Source: Gemmatimonadaceae bacterium (GTDB lineage: Bacteria; Gemmatimonadota; Gemmatimonadetes; Gemmatimonadales; Gemmatimonadaceae). Taken from it: a DNA stretch of 64,000 bases. The notes below the pieces were generated by a model. It searched no databases. It was not told the origin of the DNA and saw only the letters and a list, made by a program, of their open reading frames with translations. Position 1 is the stretch's first letter. Each line of letters begins with the position of its first letter. A program made the position numbers and the translations under genes. The DNA lies in NCBI GenBank assembly GCA_025358925.1, contig JANYHT010000050.1:248001-312000 (forward strand). The letters are read 5' to 3'. Of the stretch, positions 1-8,267 are shown in pieces.

Positions 1-1
1 C

Positions 2-388
2 CTAACGGAACCACAATGGAACGCGCGACCGGCCAACGTTGCATCCATCGCCTTTCATGTGCGACACATTACCGGGGTCGTGGATCGACTCTTCACGTAC
101 GCGCGCGGTGACGCACTCACTGAGGCACAGCGCACCGTCATGCGTGCTGAAGGCGCCGCAATTACGACGGCGGAAATTCCGCTAGCAATCGCACATCTTC
201 ACGCGCGCCTCGACGCAGCGGTTGACGAATTACGCAGCATTAATCCGGCAACGCTCGACGAATGGCGAGGCGTTGGTCGCGCGCAACTCCCGTCAACGGT
301 GATTGGATGTTTGGTCCACGCCGCCGAACATGCGATGCGTCACGTTGGACAACTCTCGGTGACGGCGCGGATTGTAGCAGTCGACTAA
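2..388 (+). CDS. DinB-like four-helix protein, 5' end outside window
   Basis: The open frame enters from the left edge, so the N-terminus is missing. A GTG at 59 is probably not the real start, because the residues before it (PQWNARP, then SIAFHVRHITG) already fit the DinB/YfiT-like pattern. About 128 residues are visible. The family folds as a four-helix bundle that usually binds a metal through spaced histidines; candidates here are the His pair in FHVRH and those in HAAEHAMRHVGQL near the C-terminus. Known members include thiol transferases and many uncharacterised stress proteins, so no substrate can be given. Its stop overlaps the stop of the convergent broken propeller gene. Confidence 0.85.
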   Translation, partial: LTEPQWNARPANVASIAFHVRHITGVVDRLFTYARGDALTEAQRTVMRAEGAAITTAEIPLAIAHLHARLDAAVDELRSINPATLDEWRGVGRAQLPSTVIGCLVHAAEHAMRHVGQLSVTARIVAVD

Positions 389-1402
389 CAGCCCTGCGCA
401 CCCACCCGCCAGCGAACGATCCAACTCGACGCACCGAGTGCGCTGTCGGCATGCTGCACGACGACGATCGGTGTGTCGCCACGCATCGCAAAGCGTGGAG
501 GTACATCTGTCGGAACCGGCAGTGCGAGCTCGCGACAACTCACGCGACGACGCCAATCAACCATTTGCAAGTAGGACGGTCCGCTGAACTTACCGTTGCG
601 CAGTGTTGGGTCGTACACAACAACTGCCGTTCGCTCGACGGATTGCGTCGCCAGCAGCATTGGAAAGGACCACGTATAAGCGAGTTCAACTTTGGTCGGA
701 TCACGTAGCAGTGTTTCGAGTACCGCAGGCTGTGCACCGCGACGCTTCGTGACCGATAGCACCACCGAATCAATATTGGTCCGGCCAAGATGCCACCGGT
801 ATCCGGTATTATAGTATTGGACGCTTCAAATAGACCAGCAACGGTGCTGTCATCACGCGCAAGTTCAACCCAAACGCGTGTGCGATGGGAGGCAAACGAC
901 GATAGATCTCCGGAACGCTGCCACCGCGAGGCGGCGGATGCGTCGAATCAAACACGATGGCAAACGCGAAGTTGCTGTCCGCTACCATTGACCGCAATAC
1001 AAATGTCCCTTTCCAACTGGCGATCGCACTCGCTGGAAACGGGATTGGCATATTTACACGAAAACGCTGTGGTTCGAGGTCAAAAAGCTCTATTACACGT
1101 TGACCGGCATTCTTCACGGCGAGCACGGTGTCACCAAGCACAGTGAGCGAGACTGGGTTCATCACTTCACCTGGTCCTCCTCCCTTCGACGCCACGGTCG
1201 TCAACTGGCCGTCGATGTCAACGCGTAACACCTTTTGCTCGGCCCTATCTGAAATAAACACGGTGCCCCGTGGTTTCGTGACGATTGCATTCGGGAAACC
1301 GACAAACAGTTGTTCGGTCTCCCTCACGCGCACGCTATCGATCAGCGTGATAGTCGTGTCGCGCCGGGTATGCGAGGCGTCGCACGCAGATAGCCCCATC
1401 AC
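385..1402 (-). pseudogene. 6-bladed beta-propeller lipoprotein, frameshifted
   Basis: The N-terminal part (1402 to about 809) carries MGLSAC, a likely lipobox, then propeller blades with the GGGPGE motif typical of the bacterial 6-bladed beta-propeller family. This frame stops just after VYLKRPIL. The continuation lies one frame over from about 830 to 385 (YYNTGYRWHLGRT, then SVVLSVTKRR). Together the two parts make a protein of about 340 residues, normal for the family. The break is a single-base frame change near 815-840. The reading frame upstream of the GTG at 1402 stays hydrophobic (VSIVGIG) without a good start codon, so the signal peptide may be damaged too. It is last in a leftward operon behind XRE, GNAT and cupin genes. 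Native function is unknown; such proteins are exported binding or scaffold propellers. Confidence 0.7.
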
Positions 1403-1439
1403 GCCGATACCGACAATCGATACCTGGCGGTAGCATCAC

Positions 1440-1838
1440 TTATGCCGGGCGCGCGGCTTCAGGATAAATGCCTAACAGAACATCAGATTCTTCCGACGCC
1501 TCAACGTCGTGCAGTACGCCAGGCGCCAGCGAAAGGAGTGTCCCGCTACGTAGCAGATGCAAAGCCTCTGTCGTTTGCACGCGCACGGTGCCGCGCAGCA
1601 CGTGAATGGTGACCCACCCCGGTGCCGAATGCTGTGGGAGTCGTCCTTGCGCCTCAAACGCAAAGAGCACAAGTCGCACGGGGCCCTCATGCATCAGCGC
1701 AATTTGTCGGTGTCCATTCGCACTGGCGCGCGATTCACTGCGCAACACACGTAACGACGCTGTCAGGTCCAGCAGATGTTCGGCCGCTGCAAAACGATCA
1801 AGCGGACGAGGGCGAAGGCGCTCTTCAGGAGTGGTCAT
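1440..1838 (-). CDS. small cupin-domain protein
   Basis: A 132-residue protein starting with ATG at 1838 (MTTPEERL). An open frame continues upstream but is low-complexity Arg/Ser/Cys antisense of the GNAT gene and is ignored. The C-terminal two thirds form one cupin barrel: GWVTIHVLRGTVRVQTT is the first cupin motif, and SGTLLSLAPGVLHDVEA the second, with one His. Some of the usual metal ligands appear to be missing, so it could be a small-molecule sensor or a non-catalytic cupin. It lies 31 bases after the GNAT gene in the same operon as the XRE-cupin regulator, which suggests a shared ligand, but this is inference. Confidence 0.8.
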   Translation of the reverse strand: MTTPEERLRPRPLDRFAAAEHLLDLTASLRVLRSESRASANGHRQIALMHEGPVRLVLFAFEAQGRLPQHSAPGWVTIHVLRGTVRVQTTEALHLLRSGTLLSLAPGVLHDVEASEESDVLLGIYPEAARPA

Positions 1839-1869
1839 GCTGTAGCATGTCGCCGCGTGCGACCGCTCG

Positions 1870-2418
1870 CTAGCCGCGCGGTGCGATGTGGCGATAAAAG
1901 AACGTGGCGCTGCACGATTCACCCTTGGGAAACAGCGCGTAGTGTGGGATGTCGCCGACGCGCTGCCATCCCATTCGCTCGTACAAACGATCGGCGTCCC
2001 CGCCCGTGGCGGTATCAAGCACCAGCACCGATTTGTGGCAGTCGCGCGCCATATCCTCCACCGCACGCATGAGCGCGGCGCCGAGGCCTTCGCGACGGAC
2101 GCGTTGATGGACCAGCATTTTCGATACGTCGGCCCGATGCGGTTGATTCTCCGGCTGGTCGAGCACGAGATGTACCGTTCCGCAAACGCCATGCGCATCT
2201 TCGGCAATGAGGAGTGCGCGTTTCTTCGTTGCCACACCGTGCGCCACGTCGCGCCAAAACGCCTCCGCACGTTCGTGCGTGAGCGGCAGCATGAAGCTGA
2301 CTGACGCGCCACCCTGCACGCAGTTGACCAGCACATCAGCGAGTTGCGCAATTTGCATGTCGTCCACGTGGTATATGCGGCGAAGACTCCACGTTGGTGC
2401 GTGCGAAGACGTGTTCAT
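1870..2418 (-). CDS. GNAT family N-acetyltransferase
   Basis: A 182-residue single-domain GNAT. Residues 1-80 hold the N-terminal strands and helices, and a coenzyme A pyrophosphate-binding motif of the R/Q-x-x-G-x-G/A type is visible as RREGLGAALM around residue 108. The C-terminal beta strand and loop (DTATGGDADRLYERMGWQ) match the family. The substrate is unknown. The start ATG overlaps the stop of the XRE-cupin regulator by four bases (ATGA), so the two are translationally coupled. Regulator, acetyltransferase and cupin together resemble small detoxification or resistance operons, but the sequence does not show the compound. Confidence 0.88.
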   Translation of the reverse strand: MNTSSHAPTWSLRRIYHVDDMQIAQLADVLVNCVQGGASVSFMLPLTHERAEAFWRDVAHGVATKKRALLIAEDAHGVCGTVHLVLDQPENQPHRADVSKMLVHQRVRREGLGAALMRAVEDMARDCHKSVLVLDTATGGDADRLYERMGWQRVGDIPHYALFPKGESCSATFFYRHIAPRG

Positions 2419-3014
2419 CGTTGTACCGGAGGTTCAGATGCGATCACGACCGCATAGCGCGCGGCCTTCGCCGTGGGATTGTGAAACATGATTGGCTGGT
2501 CGAGTTGCATGGCAAGGCAGTCGCCTTTCCGCAATTGATGACGATGCGTTCCCACGGTGACATTGATCACGCCCGAGAGCACCCACACTTGCTGATGCAC
2601 GCGCGCGTCACGCGCCGCGCTTTCGAATGCGACGCGCGCGCGCGCCGGAAATTGTACGTCGACAATCTGCATCGGTTGCGCGACGCCGGTCGGCGACACA
2701 TTGCGTCGTCGATATCCGGAATCGGGGTCCTCCCACTGTGGTTGGTCCTGACGTCGCGCAACGGGCCCGCTTGGCGCGACGGAGCGAAAGGCGGGTGACT
2801 CGAACAGCGAGGCCAGCACGACCCCGAGCGCGGTGGCCAGTTTTTCGAGGACGACCGCCGTGGGGCTGGTTTCCCCGCGCTCGACGAGCGATATCATGGA
2901 TCGGCTGACGCCACTTTTGCTGGCGAGCGCATCCAGCGACACTCCATGTGCCGCTCGCAACTCCCGCACGCGTTCCGAGATCCGTTCTGTGAGGTCACTG
3001 CTTGGTTCTGTCAT
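2415..3014 (-). CDS. XRE-type regulator with C-terminal cupin
   Basis: A 199-residue regulator. Residues about 8-65 are a helix-turn-helix of the XRE/HTH_3 type (SKSGVSRSMISLVERGETSPT is the recognition region). Residues about 120-190 form a cupin sensor domain (QVWVLSGVINVTVGTH, then KGDCLAMQLDQPIMFHN). Family members bind a small ligand in the cupin and control a neighbouring operon. ATG at 3014 is preferred: an in-frame ATG at 3032 would overlap the predicted -10 hexamer. No Shine-Dalgarno is visible and the predicted leader is very short. A perfect palindrome lies between promoter and start, consistent with autoregulation. It heads the operon with GNAT, cupin and propeller genes and is divergent from the esterase operon, which it may also control. 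Confidence 0.9.
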   Translation of the reverse strand: MTEPSSDLTERISERVRELRAAHGVSLDALASKSGVSRSMISLVERGETSPTAVVLEKLATALGVVLASLFESPAFRSVAPSGPVARRQDQPQWEDPDSGYRRRNVSPTGVAQPMQIVDVQFPARARVAFESAARDARVHQQVWVLSGVINVTVGTHRHQLRKGDCLAMQLDQPIMFHNPTAKAARYAVVIASEPPVQR

Positions 3015-3016
3015 GA

Positions 3017-3039
3017 TGGACACAATGTCCATTATATCA
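3017..3039 (-). promoter_or_regulatory. extended -10 promoter with palindromic operator for the XRE regulator
   Basis: Reading leftward, TGATATAAT (3039-3031) is a perfect extended -10. Immediately downstream is TGGACA-CAA-TGTCCA (3017-3031), a perfect 6-bp inverted repeat with a 3-bp centre that covers the expected transcription start. No good -35 is seen, as expected for an extended -10 promoter. The regulator start codon is at 3014, so the leader would be about 10 bases or less. The arrangement fits autorepression. Confidence 0.6.
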
Positions 3040-3093
3040 GAAACAGTGTCAAGCGGAACACGGCGCGCACGTTTACATCTCGCTCTCTCCGGT

Positions 3094-4638
3094 ATGTGCG
3101 CTATGCTTGGCTTTCGTTCGATGGCTCGTGCCACGTTGCTGCTCCTGTTGGGCCCGGGATCGGTGCACGCGCAGGCACTGACCAGCATCACCTCCTTGTA
3201 CGTCACGTTCAGCACGCGACGCGTGACGGCTGCCCCGACCGGTGACCTCAAAGCTCGACTCGATTCACTCGACCGCGATATGCTTGCCGCGAATCGTGCA
3301 GGACAACTCAGTCAAGTGCGGCGGTTGCTGGCAAAGGGCAACACGCTATTGGCGGGCCGCGCATGGACGGATGTAGCCGACTTCAATAATTCGTTACTGC
3401 TCCGATCCGATCGGGTCGTGGTCGAGTCGCAAACGCCGTATGCGGTGCGGTTAGAACAGCTGTATGCGCCCGCCATCGACTTACGACGTTCCCTCTCGGC
3501 ACACGCAACGCTCACTGCGCGCCCCGCTGGATTGCCTGTGCAACCGGCACGCGTGGTGAAAGAACTCGGCGCGTTTGAGGGGGTGAGTCGCGATTTGCGG
3601 GAGTCGCCATTGGCGATGGAGTTTGATTTGCGTGATGTCGCGGATGGCCGATATGTGTTGGTGGTGGACGTCTCGGACTCTGCGCGCGTCATTGGCAGCG
3701 CGACGCTCAGCATCGCGGTGCGCAACGGCATTGATGAGACGGTGCGTACACTGGCATCGGCTGCAGCTCGGGCGCCCGAATCGCAACGCGCGGAGTTGCT
3801 CTTTCCGAGTGATCGTCTGCGCAATGTGAATCGTGGCCGCCTTGAATTGCGCACATGGGATTTCGAAAAAGATTTTGCCATTGTGGATACGCTGCGCCTC
3901 GCGCTGCAGGCGAAGAAAGATCCGTTCGCCAAGCGCACCGGCGACATGAAGCGACACTACACGCTTGACGCCGCGCACGAGGTGATGCCGTATCGGCTGT
4001 ATGTACCATCCACATATGTACCGTCAGCGCCAATGCCACTCATTGTTGCGTTGCATGGACTTGGCTCCACGGAGGATACGTTCTTCGACGGCTACGGTAA
4101 AAAATTGCCGCTGTTGGCGGAGCAACACGGGTATATCGTAGTGTCGCCCTTGGGTTATCGCGTGGACGGTGGGTACGGATGGGGCGTTGACGCACCGCCG
4201 ACCGACGCGGTTACACGGCGTGGTGCGGAGCTCAGTGAGATGGATGTGATGCAGGTGCTGGCGACGGTGCGCACACTCTACAACGTCGATCCTGATCGTA
4301 TTTATTTGATGGGACATTCAATGGGGGCGATTGGCACTTTTAAACTGGCGCCCAAGTACGCGGACCTATGGGCAGCGATTGGTACATTCTCGGGGCAGGG
4401 CGCACCCGCCACGGTCGAACGCATGAAAAATATTCCTGCATTTGTTGTGCACGGAGATGCGGACCCCACCGTCAATGTTCGCGGCTCGCGCGCGATGGTT
4501 GAGGCGATGAAGGCCGCGCATGTTGACGTCACGTATATCGAAGTTCCGGGCGGCAATCACAGCAACGTCGTTGAGCCGAACCTCGCGGGCATGATGCAGT
4601 TCTTTGATGCGCGCAAGAAGAGTGCGGTTGGTCGGTGA
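3094..4638 (+). CDS. exported alpha/beta-hydrolase (esterase/PHB-depolymerase-like)
   Basis: About 514 residues from ATG 3094; ATGs at 3103 and 3121 are alternatives. A signal peptide (MARATLLLLLGPGSVHAQ) is clear. The first 280 residues are a helical and beta-sandwich region of unknown role. From about residue 290 there is a prolyl-oligopeptidase/esterase fold: PYRLYVPSTY, the oxyanion region VALHGLGS, nucleophile elbow GHSMG, acid in VHGDADPTV and histidine in GGNHSNVV. The catalytic triad is therefore complete. It probably hydrolyses an ester or a short peptide in the periplasm. Its TGA overlaps the GTG of the SsuD-like gene (GTGA), making it the first gene of a three-gene operon. Confidence 0.85.
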   Translation: MCAMLGFRSMARATLLLLLGPGSVHAQALTSITSLYVTFSTRRVTAAPTGDLKARLDSLDRDMLAANRAGQLSQVRRLLAKGNTLLAGRAWTDVADFNNSLLLRSDRVVVESQTPYAVRLEQLYAPAIDLRRSLSAHATLTARPAGLPVQPARVVKELGAFEGVSRDLRESPLAMEFDLRDVADGRYVLVVDVSDSARVIGSATLSIAVRNGIDETVRTLASAAARAPESQRAELLFPSDRLRNVNRGRLELRTWDFEKDFAIVDTLRLALQAKKDPFAKRTGDMKRHYTLDAAHEVMPYRLYVPSTYVPSAPMPLIVALHGLGSTEDTFFDGYGKKLPLLAEQHGYIVVSPLGYRVDGGYGWGVDAPPTDAVTRRGAELSEMDVMQVLATVRTLYNVDPDRIYLMGHSMGAIGTFKLAPKYADLWAAIGTFSGQGAPATVERMKNIPAFVVHGDADPTVNVRGSRAMVEAMKAAHVDVTYIEVPGGNHSNVVEPNLAGMMQFFDARKKSAVGR

Positions 4639-5741
4639 CCGCGACGCCGACACTCGACCTGTTGTGGTTTTGCCAACTTGCGGCCGATGGTGAATTTATT
4701 GGCGGTGGCCCGCAACGCCGTCCAACGTTGGCCTACATGGCGAGTCTCGTGGAGACTGCGGCGGAGATGGGCTTCAGCAGCCTCCTCACGGCCACGAACT
4801 TTCATGCGGAGCATGATGCATGGACGTCGTCCGTCGCGATACTCGCGCGCACGAGTGGGGCCGGTCTGTTGATCGCCGTGCGACCCGGCATGTTTCATCC
4901 CGCAATCTTCGCGAAGATGGCGTCGACGGCCGCGACACTATTTCCGGGACGTGTGCGACTCAACATTGTGACCGGTTCGAATCCGGCCGAGAATGCGATG
5001 TATGGCGATGAGGATGGGCATGATGCGCGATATGCACGCACGCGCGAGTTTTTGCTGCTCGTGCGCCGTTTGTGGACGGACTCGGTGGTTGATCACGAGG
5101 GCGAGTTCTATCTCACAGTGGGCGCGGTGCTTGAACCCAAGCCATCACCGATGATTCCCGTGTACGTGGGTGGACACAGCGCGCCGGCACAACAATTAGC
5201 GGCGGAATTTGCCGATGTGTATTTGTTGTGGGCGGATACGATGGAGGGAGTCAGCGCGCGCTTGGACACGATGCGTGTGCAGGAAGCAATAGCTGGACGA
5301 CAGGTGCGGTACGGACTGCGTTGTCACGTGATTGTTCGTGAAACGGAAGCGGAAGCATGGGCCGCCGCCGATCGGTTGATCAGTCGCGTTGATCCAGCAA
5401 CGCGCGCGGCGTTTGTGGCGGCGGCGTCACGCACGGATTCCGAAGGGCAACGTCGTCAGCTCGCGCTTGCGTCAGGCAGTTCATTGGTGGTGGAGGAGAA
5501 TCTGTGGGCCGGAGTCGGGCTGGCGCGTACCGGTGTGGGGCTCGCAATTGTTGGAAATCCGGAGCAAGTGGCCAACAAACTGCGCGCGTATCAAGCGCTG
5601 GGTATTTCGACATTCATTTTGTCGGGCTATCCTCATCTTGAAGAGTGTCGACGGTTTGGTGAGCTCGTGATGCCGCGGTTGCGGGCGCCAACAGTGGTGG
5701 CCCGTCCGGTATCGGGATCTGGCGTGGCACCAGTGACATGA
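4635..5741 (+). CDS. ssuD: SsuD-like FMNH2-dependent alkanesulfonate monooxygenase
   Basis: A 368-residue luciferase-like monooxygenase. It matches E. coli SsuD along its length from memory: LNIVTGSNP, VYVGGHSAPAQQLAAEFADVY, RCHVIVRETEAEAW, the NLWAGVGLARTGVG stretch and the hallmark SGYPHLEE near the C-terminus. SsuD uses FMNH2 from a separate reductase and O2 to release sulfite from alkanesulfonates; no reductase (SsuE) or SsuABC transporter is in the window. GTG at 4635 overlaps the esterase stop, and the TGA at 5739-5741 overlaps the permease ATG. A related sulfonate, or another organosulfur or C-S substrate, is possible. Confidence 0.85.
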   Translation: MTATPTLDLLWFCQLAADGEFIGGGPQRRPTLAYMASLVETAAEMGFSSLLTATNFHAEHDAWTSSVAILARTSGAGLLIAVRPGMFHPAIFAKMASTAATLFPGRVRLNIVTGSNPAENAMYGDEDGHDARYARTREFLLLVRRLWTDSVVDHEGEFYLTVGAVLEPKPSPMIPVYVGGHSAPAQQLAAEFADVYLLWADTMEGVSARLDTMRVQEAIAGRQVRYGLRCHVIVRETEAEAWAAADRLISRVDPATRAAFVAAASRTDSEGQRRQLALASGSSLVVEENLWAGVGLARTGVGLAIVGNPEQVANKLRAYQALGISTFILSGYPHLEECRRFGELVMPRLRAPTVVARPVSGSGVAPVT

Positions 5742-7033
5742 CGGGCACGACGGAGCGCGCGCCGCGTCTGGTGCGCGCCGTGGGTCGATGGGATTTGGTC
5801 GCGTTGGTGATTAACGGGATTGTTGGCGCCGGTATTTTTGGATTGCCGGCGAAGGTGCATGCGCTCATCGGCGCGTGGGGTATTCTCGCGATTGTCGCCT
5901 GCGCCGTGCTCACGTTACTCATCATTTTGTGCTTTGCCGAAGTGAGTAGTCGCTTTACGGAAACGGGTGGACCATTTCTTTACGCGACGGAAGCATTCGG
6001 TCCATTCGCGGGATTTATCGCGGGATGGCTGTTGTGGTTGGCACGCATCGCGGGCATTTGTGCGATTGTCGGGATCATGGTGCAGTATCTCGCATTCCTG
6101 ATTCCGAGCGTCGCAAGTGGAATGCCTCGTGTCGTATTGCTGACGTGCGTCATTTTTGGATTTGCGGCGCTGCATGTGTCAGGCATTCGTCGCGCAATTC
6201 GCTTCAGCAATGTGGTCACTATCGCGAAATTACTACCGCTTGTGCTGTTGGTCGCTATCGGAGTTCCCGCCGTGCGTTGGCACAGTCTTGATTTTTCTGC
6301 CACGCCGTCAGCGCCGAACTTCTCATCAGCGATGTTGTTGTTGGTATTCGCGTTCGTCGGATGGGAAACGGCGCTGGTGGCGGCGGGTGAATTGCGTGAT
6401 CCACGGCGAGATATGCCATTCGCTTTGCTTGTCGCGTTGGCCGTTGTAGCGGTCCTGTACATGGGTTTGCAAATAGTCTGCGTTGGCATGCTCCCAATGC
6501 TGAGTGCATCGACGCGCCCTTTGGCGGATGCTGCATTGGCACTGGTGGGTCCGATTGGCGGAACCGTGATTGTGGTCGGGGCCGTAATCTCGATGCTGGG
6601 TACGATCAACGGCGGCATGCTGACGATTTCGCGCATTCCGTTTGCGATGGCCGAGGCCGGCGCGTTGCCTGCAGCATTTGCGGTATTGCATCCGCGCTTT
6701 CGCACACCAGTGCTGTGCATCGCGTTGTCTACGGCCATCGTGTGGTTGCTGACGCTGACAAATTCGCACATTTATTTACTGACGATTAGTACGATTGCGC
6801 GACTGCTGGTGTTTGCGATGACCTGTGCGGCGCTGCCCGTGCTCCGTCGTCGAACGGCAATTTTGCCTGCACGCTTTACGCTCGCGGGCGGACTCACAAT
6901 TCCAATTGCAGCGATGGTGCTGGTGGTGTGGCTGTTGGCGAATACGTCGCGTGCGGAAACGCGCGATGTGCTCGTGGCGGCGACGGTTGGTGCGGGGATT
7001 TGTGCACTGCTCAGATTTCGTCGGGCGGTGTGA
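5738..7033 (+). CDS. APC-superfamily amino acid permease
   Basis: A 431-residue integral membrane protein with about twelve hydrophobic segments. It starts with the APC signature: VGRWDLVALVINGIVGAGIFG contains the unwound TM1 GxGIF motif that binds the alpha-amino and carboxyl groups of amino acids. TM6 and its conserved region are seen around FAFVGWETALVAAGEL. It takes up amino acids or amines by proton or sodium symport, or by antiport. ATG at 5738 overlaps the stop of ssuD (ATGA). In the operon it could import the product of the esterase or a taurine-like amine for SsuD; the substrate is not known. Confidence 0.9.
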   Translation: MTGTTERAPRLVRAVGRWDLVALVINGIVGAGIFGLPAKVHALIGAWGILAIVACAVLTLLIILCFAEVSSRFTETGGPFLYATEAFGPFAGFIAGWLLWLARIAGICAIVGIMVQYLAFLIPSVASGMPRVVLLTCVIFGFAALHVSGIRRAIRFSNVVTIAKLLPLVLLVAIGVPAVRWHSLDFSATPSAPNFSSAMLLLVFAFVGWETALVAAGELRDPRRDMPFALLVALAVVAVLYMGLQIVCVGMLPMLSASTRPLADAALALVGPIGGTVIVVGAVISMLGTINGGMLTISRIPFAMAEAGALPAAFAVLHPRFRTPVLCIALSTAIVWLLTLTNSHIYLLTISTIARLLVFAMTCAALPVLRRRTAILPARFTLAGGLTIPIAAMVLVVWLLANTSRAETRDVLVAATVGAGICALLRFRRAV

Positions 7034-7103
7034 CTGCAAAGCAGCGATCGCTTTGCGTCGCATCTATTCACGCGTATCATTCAAAGTCTTCAACCCATAC
7101 TCA

Positions 7104-7334
7104 ATGTTACAAGCCGATCTACTCCAGCGTATCACCGTCCGTCCTGAGCAATGCGGCGGTCGACCATGCATTCGCGGGATGCGTATTCGCGTGATCGATA
7201 TTTTGGAGCTCTTGGCGGCGGGCGAATCCAAGGAGCAAATCCTCGAGAGTTTTCCATACGTAGAGGCGGACGATATCGCCGCCTGTTTGCTCTACGCGGC
7301 TCGGCGCCTCGATCACCCCAACGTCGCGGCGTAG
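7104..7334 (+). CDS. DUF433 antitoxin
   Basis: A 76-residue DUF433 protein from ATG 7104. The family pattern is clear: QCGGRPCIRGMRIRVIDILELLAAGES is the winged-helix-like core and SFPYVEADDIAACLLYAAR the C-terminal helix. DUF433 proteins act as antitoxins of the VapB45/MbcA-like group, neutralising DUF5615 PIN-like toxins and usually autorepressing. The toxin gene starts three bases after this stop. The longer upstream open frame overlaps the permease and is not credible. Confidence 0.88.
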   Translation: MLQADLLQRITVRPEQCGGRPCIRGMRIRVIDILELLAAGESKEQILESFPYVEADDIAACLLYAARRLDHPNVAA

Positions 7335-7337
7335 AGA

Positions 7338-7715
7338 GTGAGTATCGCGGGATCGCCTCCTCGACTGCCCTCAACCGTTTGGATCGATGCGCAGCTGCCG
7401 CCGTCCCTCGCACGTTGGCTCGACGCGACCTACGACGTGCGTGTCGTGCATGTTCAAGACGTAGATCAGCTTGGGGCCGACGATGCAGCAATCTTCGCCG
7501 CCGCGCGCGCTGGCGCGGCCGCCGTCTTGGTCACAAAGGATGAAGACTTCGTGGAGCTTGTGCATCATCAAGGTCCACCGCCGCAAATTGTGTGGGTAAC
7601 ATGCGGGAACGTCAGGAATGCTGAATTGCGCGAGATCGTTTCGCGCGCTTGGCCGCGCGTCGTTGAGCTGCTGGCCAACGGTGAGCCGCTTATAGAAATT
7701 GGACGTCGAGTGTGA
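7338..7715 (+). CDS. DUF5615 PIN-like toxin
   Basis: A 125-residue DUF5615 protein starting with GTG 7338. It is a PIN-fold nuclease relative. The N-terminal Asp in TVWIDAQLPPSLARWL, the Asp of GADDAAIFAAAR and the pair in VLVTKDEDFVEL are the usual acidic positions that hold Mg2+ in the family. It probably cleaves RNA when freed from the DUF433 antitoxin encoded three bases upstream. The module sits between the APC permease and DUF2277 with no other mobile signs. Confidence 0.88.
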   Translation: MSIAGSPPRLPSTVWIDAQLPPSLARWLDATYDVRVVHVQDVDQLGADDAAIFAAARAGAAAVLVTKDEDFVELVHHQGPPPQIVWVTCGNVRNAELREIVSRAWPRVVELLANGEPLIEIGRRV

Positions 7716-7844
7716 TTAGGCAGGTGGTTCGGCAGAAAATCGCGCATGATCTGGTCTCTTGCGCTGCTCAGATTTCGCAGCGCTCGCTGACGCATTTCTC
7801 CTTTGTGACGAAAGACAACGCTAGACCAAACCAAGGAGCGTCGC

Positions 7845-8111
7845 ATGTGCCGCAACATTAAAACGCTGGCCAACTTTGAGCCTCCCGCAACCGACGCTGA
7901 GATACAGGCGTCCGCCCTGCAATTCGTCCGCAAGCTGAGCGGAACCACACGCCCGTCGCGCGTCAATGAAGAGGCGTTCAATCGCGCAGTGGACGAGGTA
8001 ACGGCGGCTGCGGAACGGTTGGTGCGAGCCATCACCACGAACGCGCCGCCGCGAAGTCGCGAGGACGAGATGGAAAAAGCGAAACTGCGCAATCTCAAGC
8101 GGTTCGGGTAA
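7845..8111 (+). CDS. DUF2277 family protein
   Basis: An 88-residue protein with the diagnostic N-terminus MCRNIKTLANFEPPATDAEI and C-terminal LRNLKRFG. The family is small, cytosolic and conserved across many bacteria, and its function is unknown. A good ribosome-binding site (AAGGAG) lies a few bases before the ATG. The 129-base gap from the toxin gene suggests its own promoter. A long perfect hairpin downstream marks the end of the transcript. Confidence 0.93.
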   Translation: MCRNIKTLANFEPPATDAEIQASALQFVRKLSGTTRPSRVNEEAFNRAVDEVTAAAERLVRAITTNAPPRSREDEMEKAKLRNLKRFG

Positions 8112-8183
8112 GTCGGGGACGGGAATTCGTGTAGCTCATGAATGCGGATGGCCGCAACAATCACGCACCATGACACCCACGAA

Positions 8184-8233
8184 AAACGGTAGAGTGCGGT
8201 GCGCCGTCTTCCGCGCACCGCACTCTACCGTTT
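8184..8233. terminator. bidirectional hairpin terminator
   Basis: A perfect 21-bp inverted repeat (8184-8204 and 8213-8233) with an 8-base loop, flanked by A-rich sequence on the left and T on the right (arm ends AAA and TTT). It lies between the convergent DUF2277 and PEP-CTERM genes and should end transcription from both sides. Confidence 0.85.
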
Positions 8234-8267
8234 GAATTTTCCTACGGGTGTACCACGCATCCAGACG

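Noticed and set aside
3037..3056. TTGACA upstream of TATAAT for the XRE gene
   Set aside because: The spacing is only 10 bases, too short for a -35/-10 pair; the extended -10 explains the promoter better.
4970..4990. GGTTCGAATCC resembling a tRNA T-arm
   Set aside because: It lies inside the ssuD frame (coding for TGSNPAE) and no acceptor, D or anticodon arms can be folded around it.
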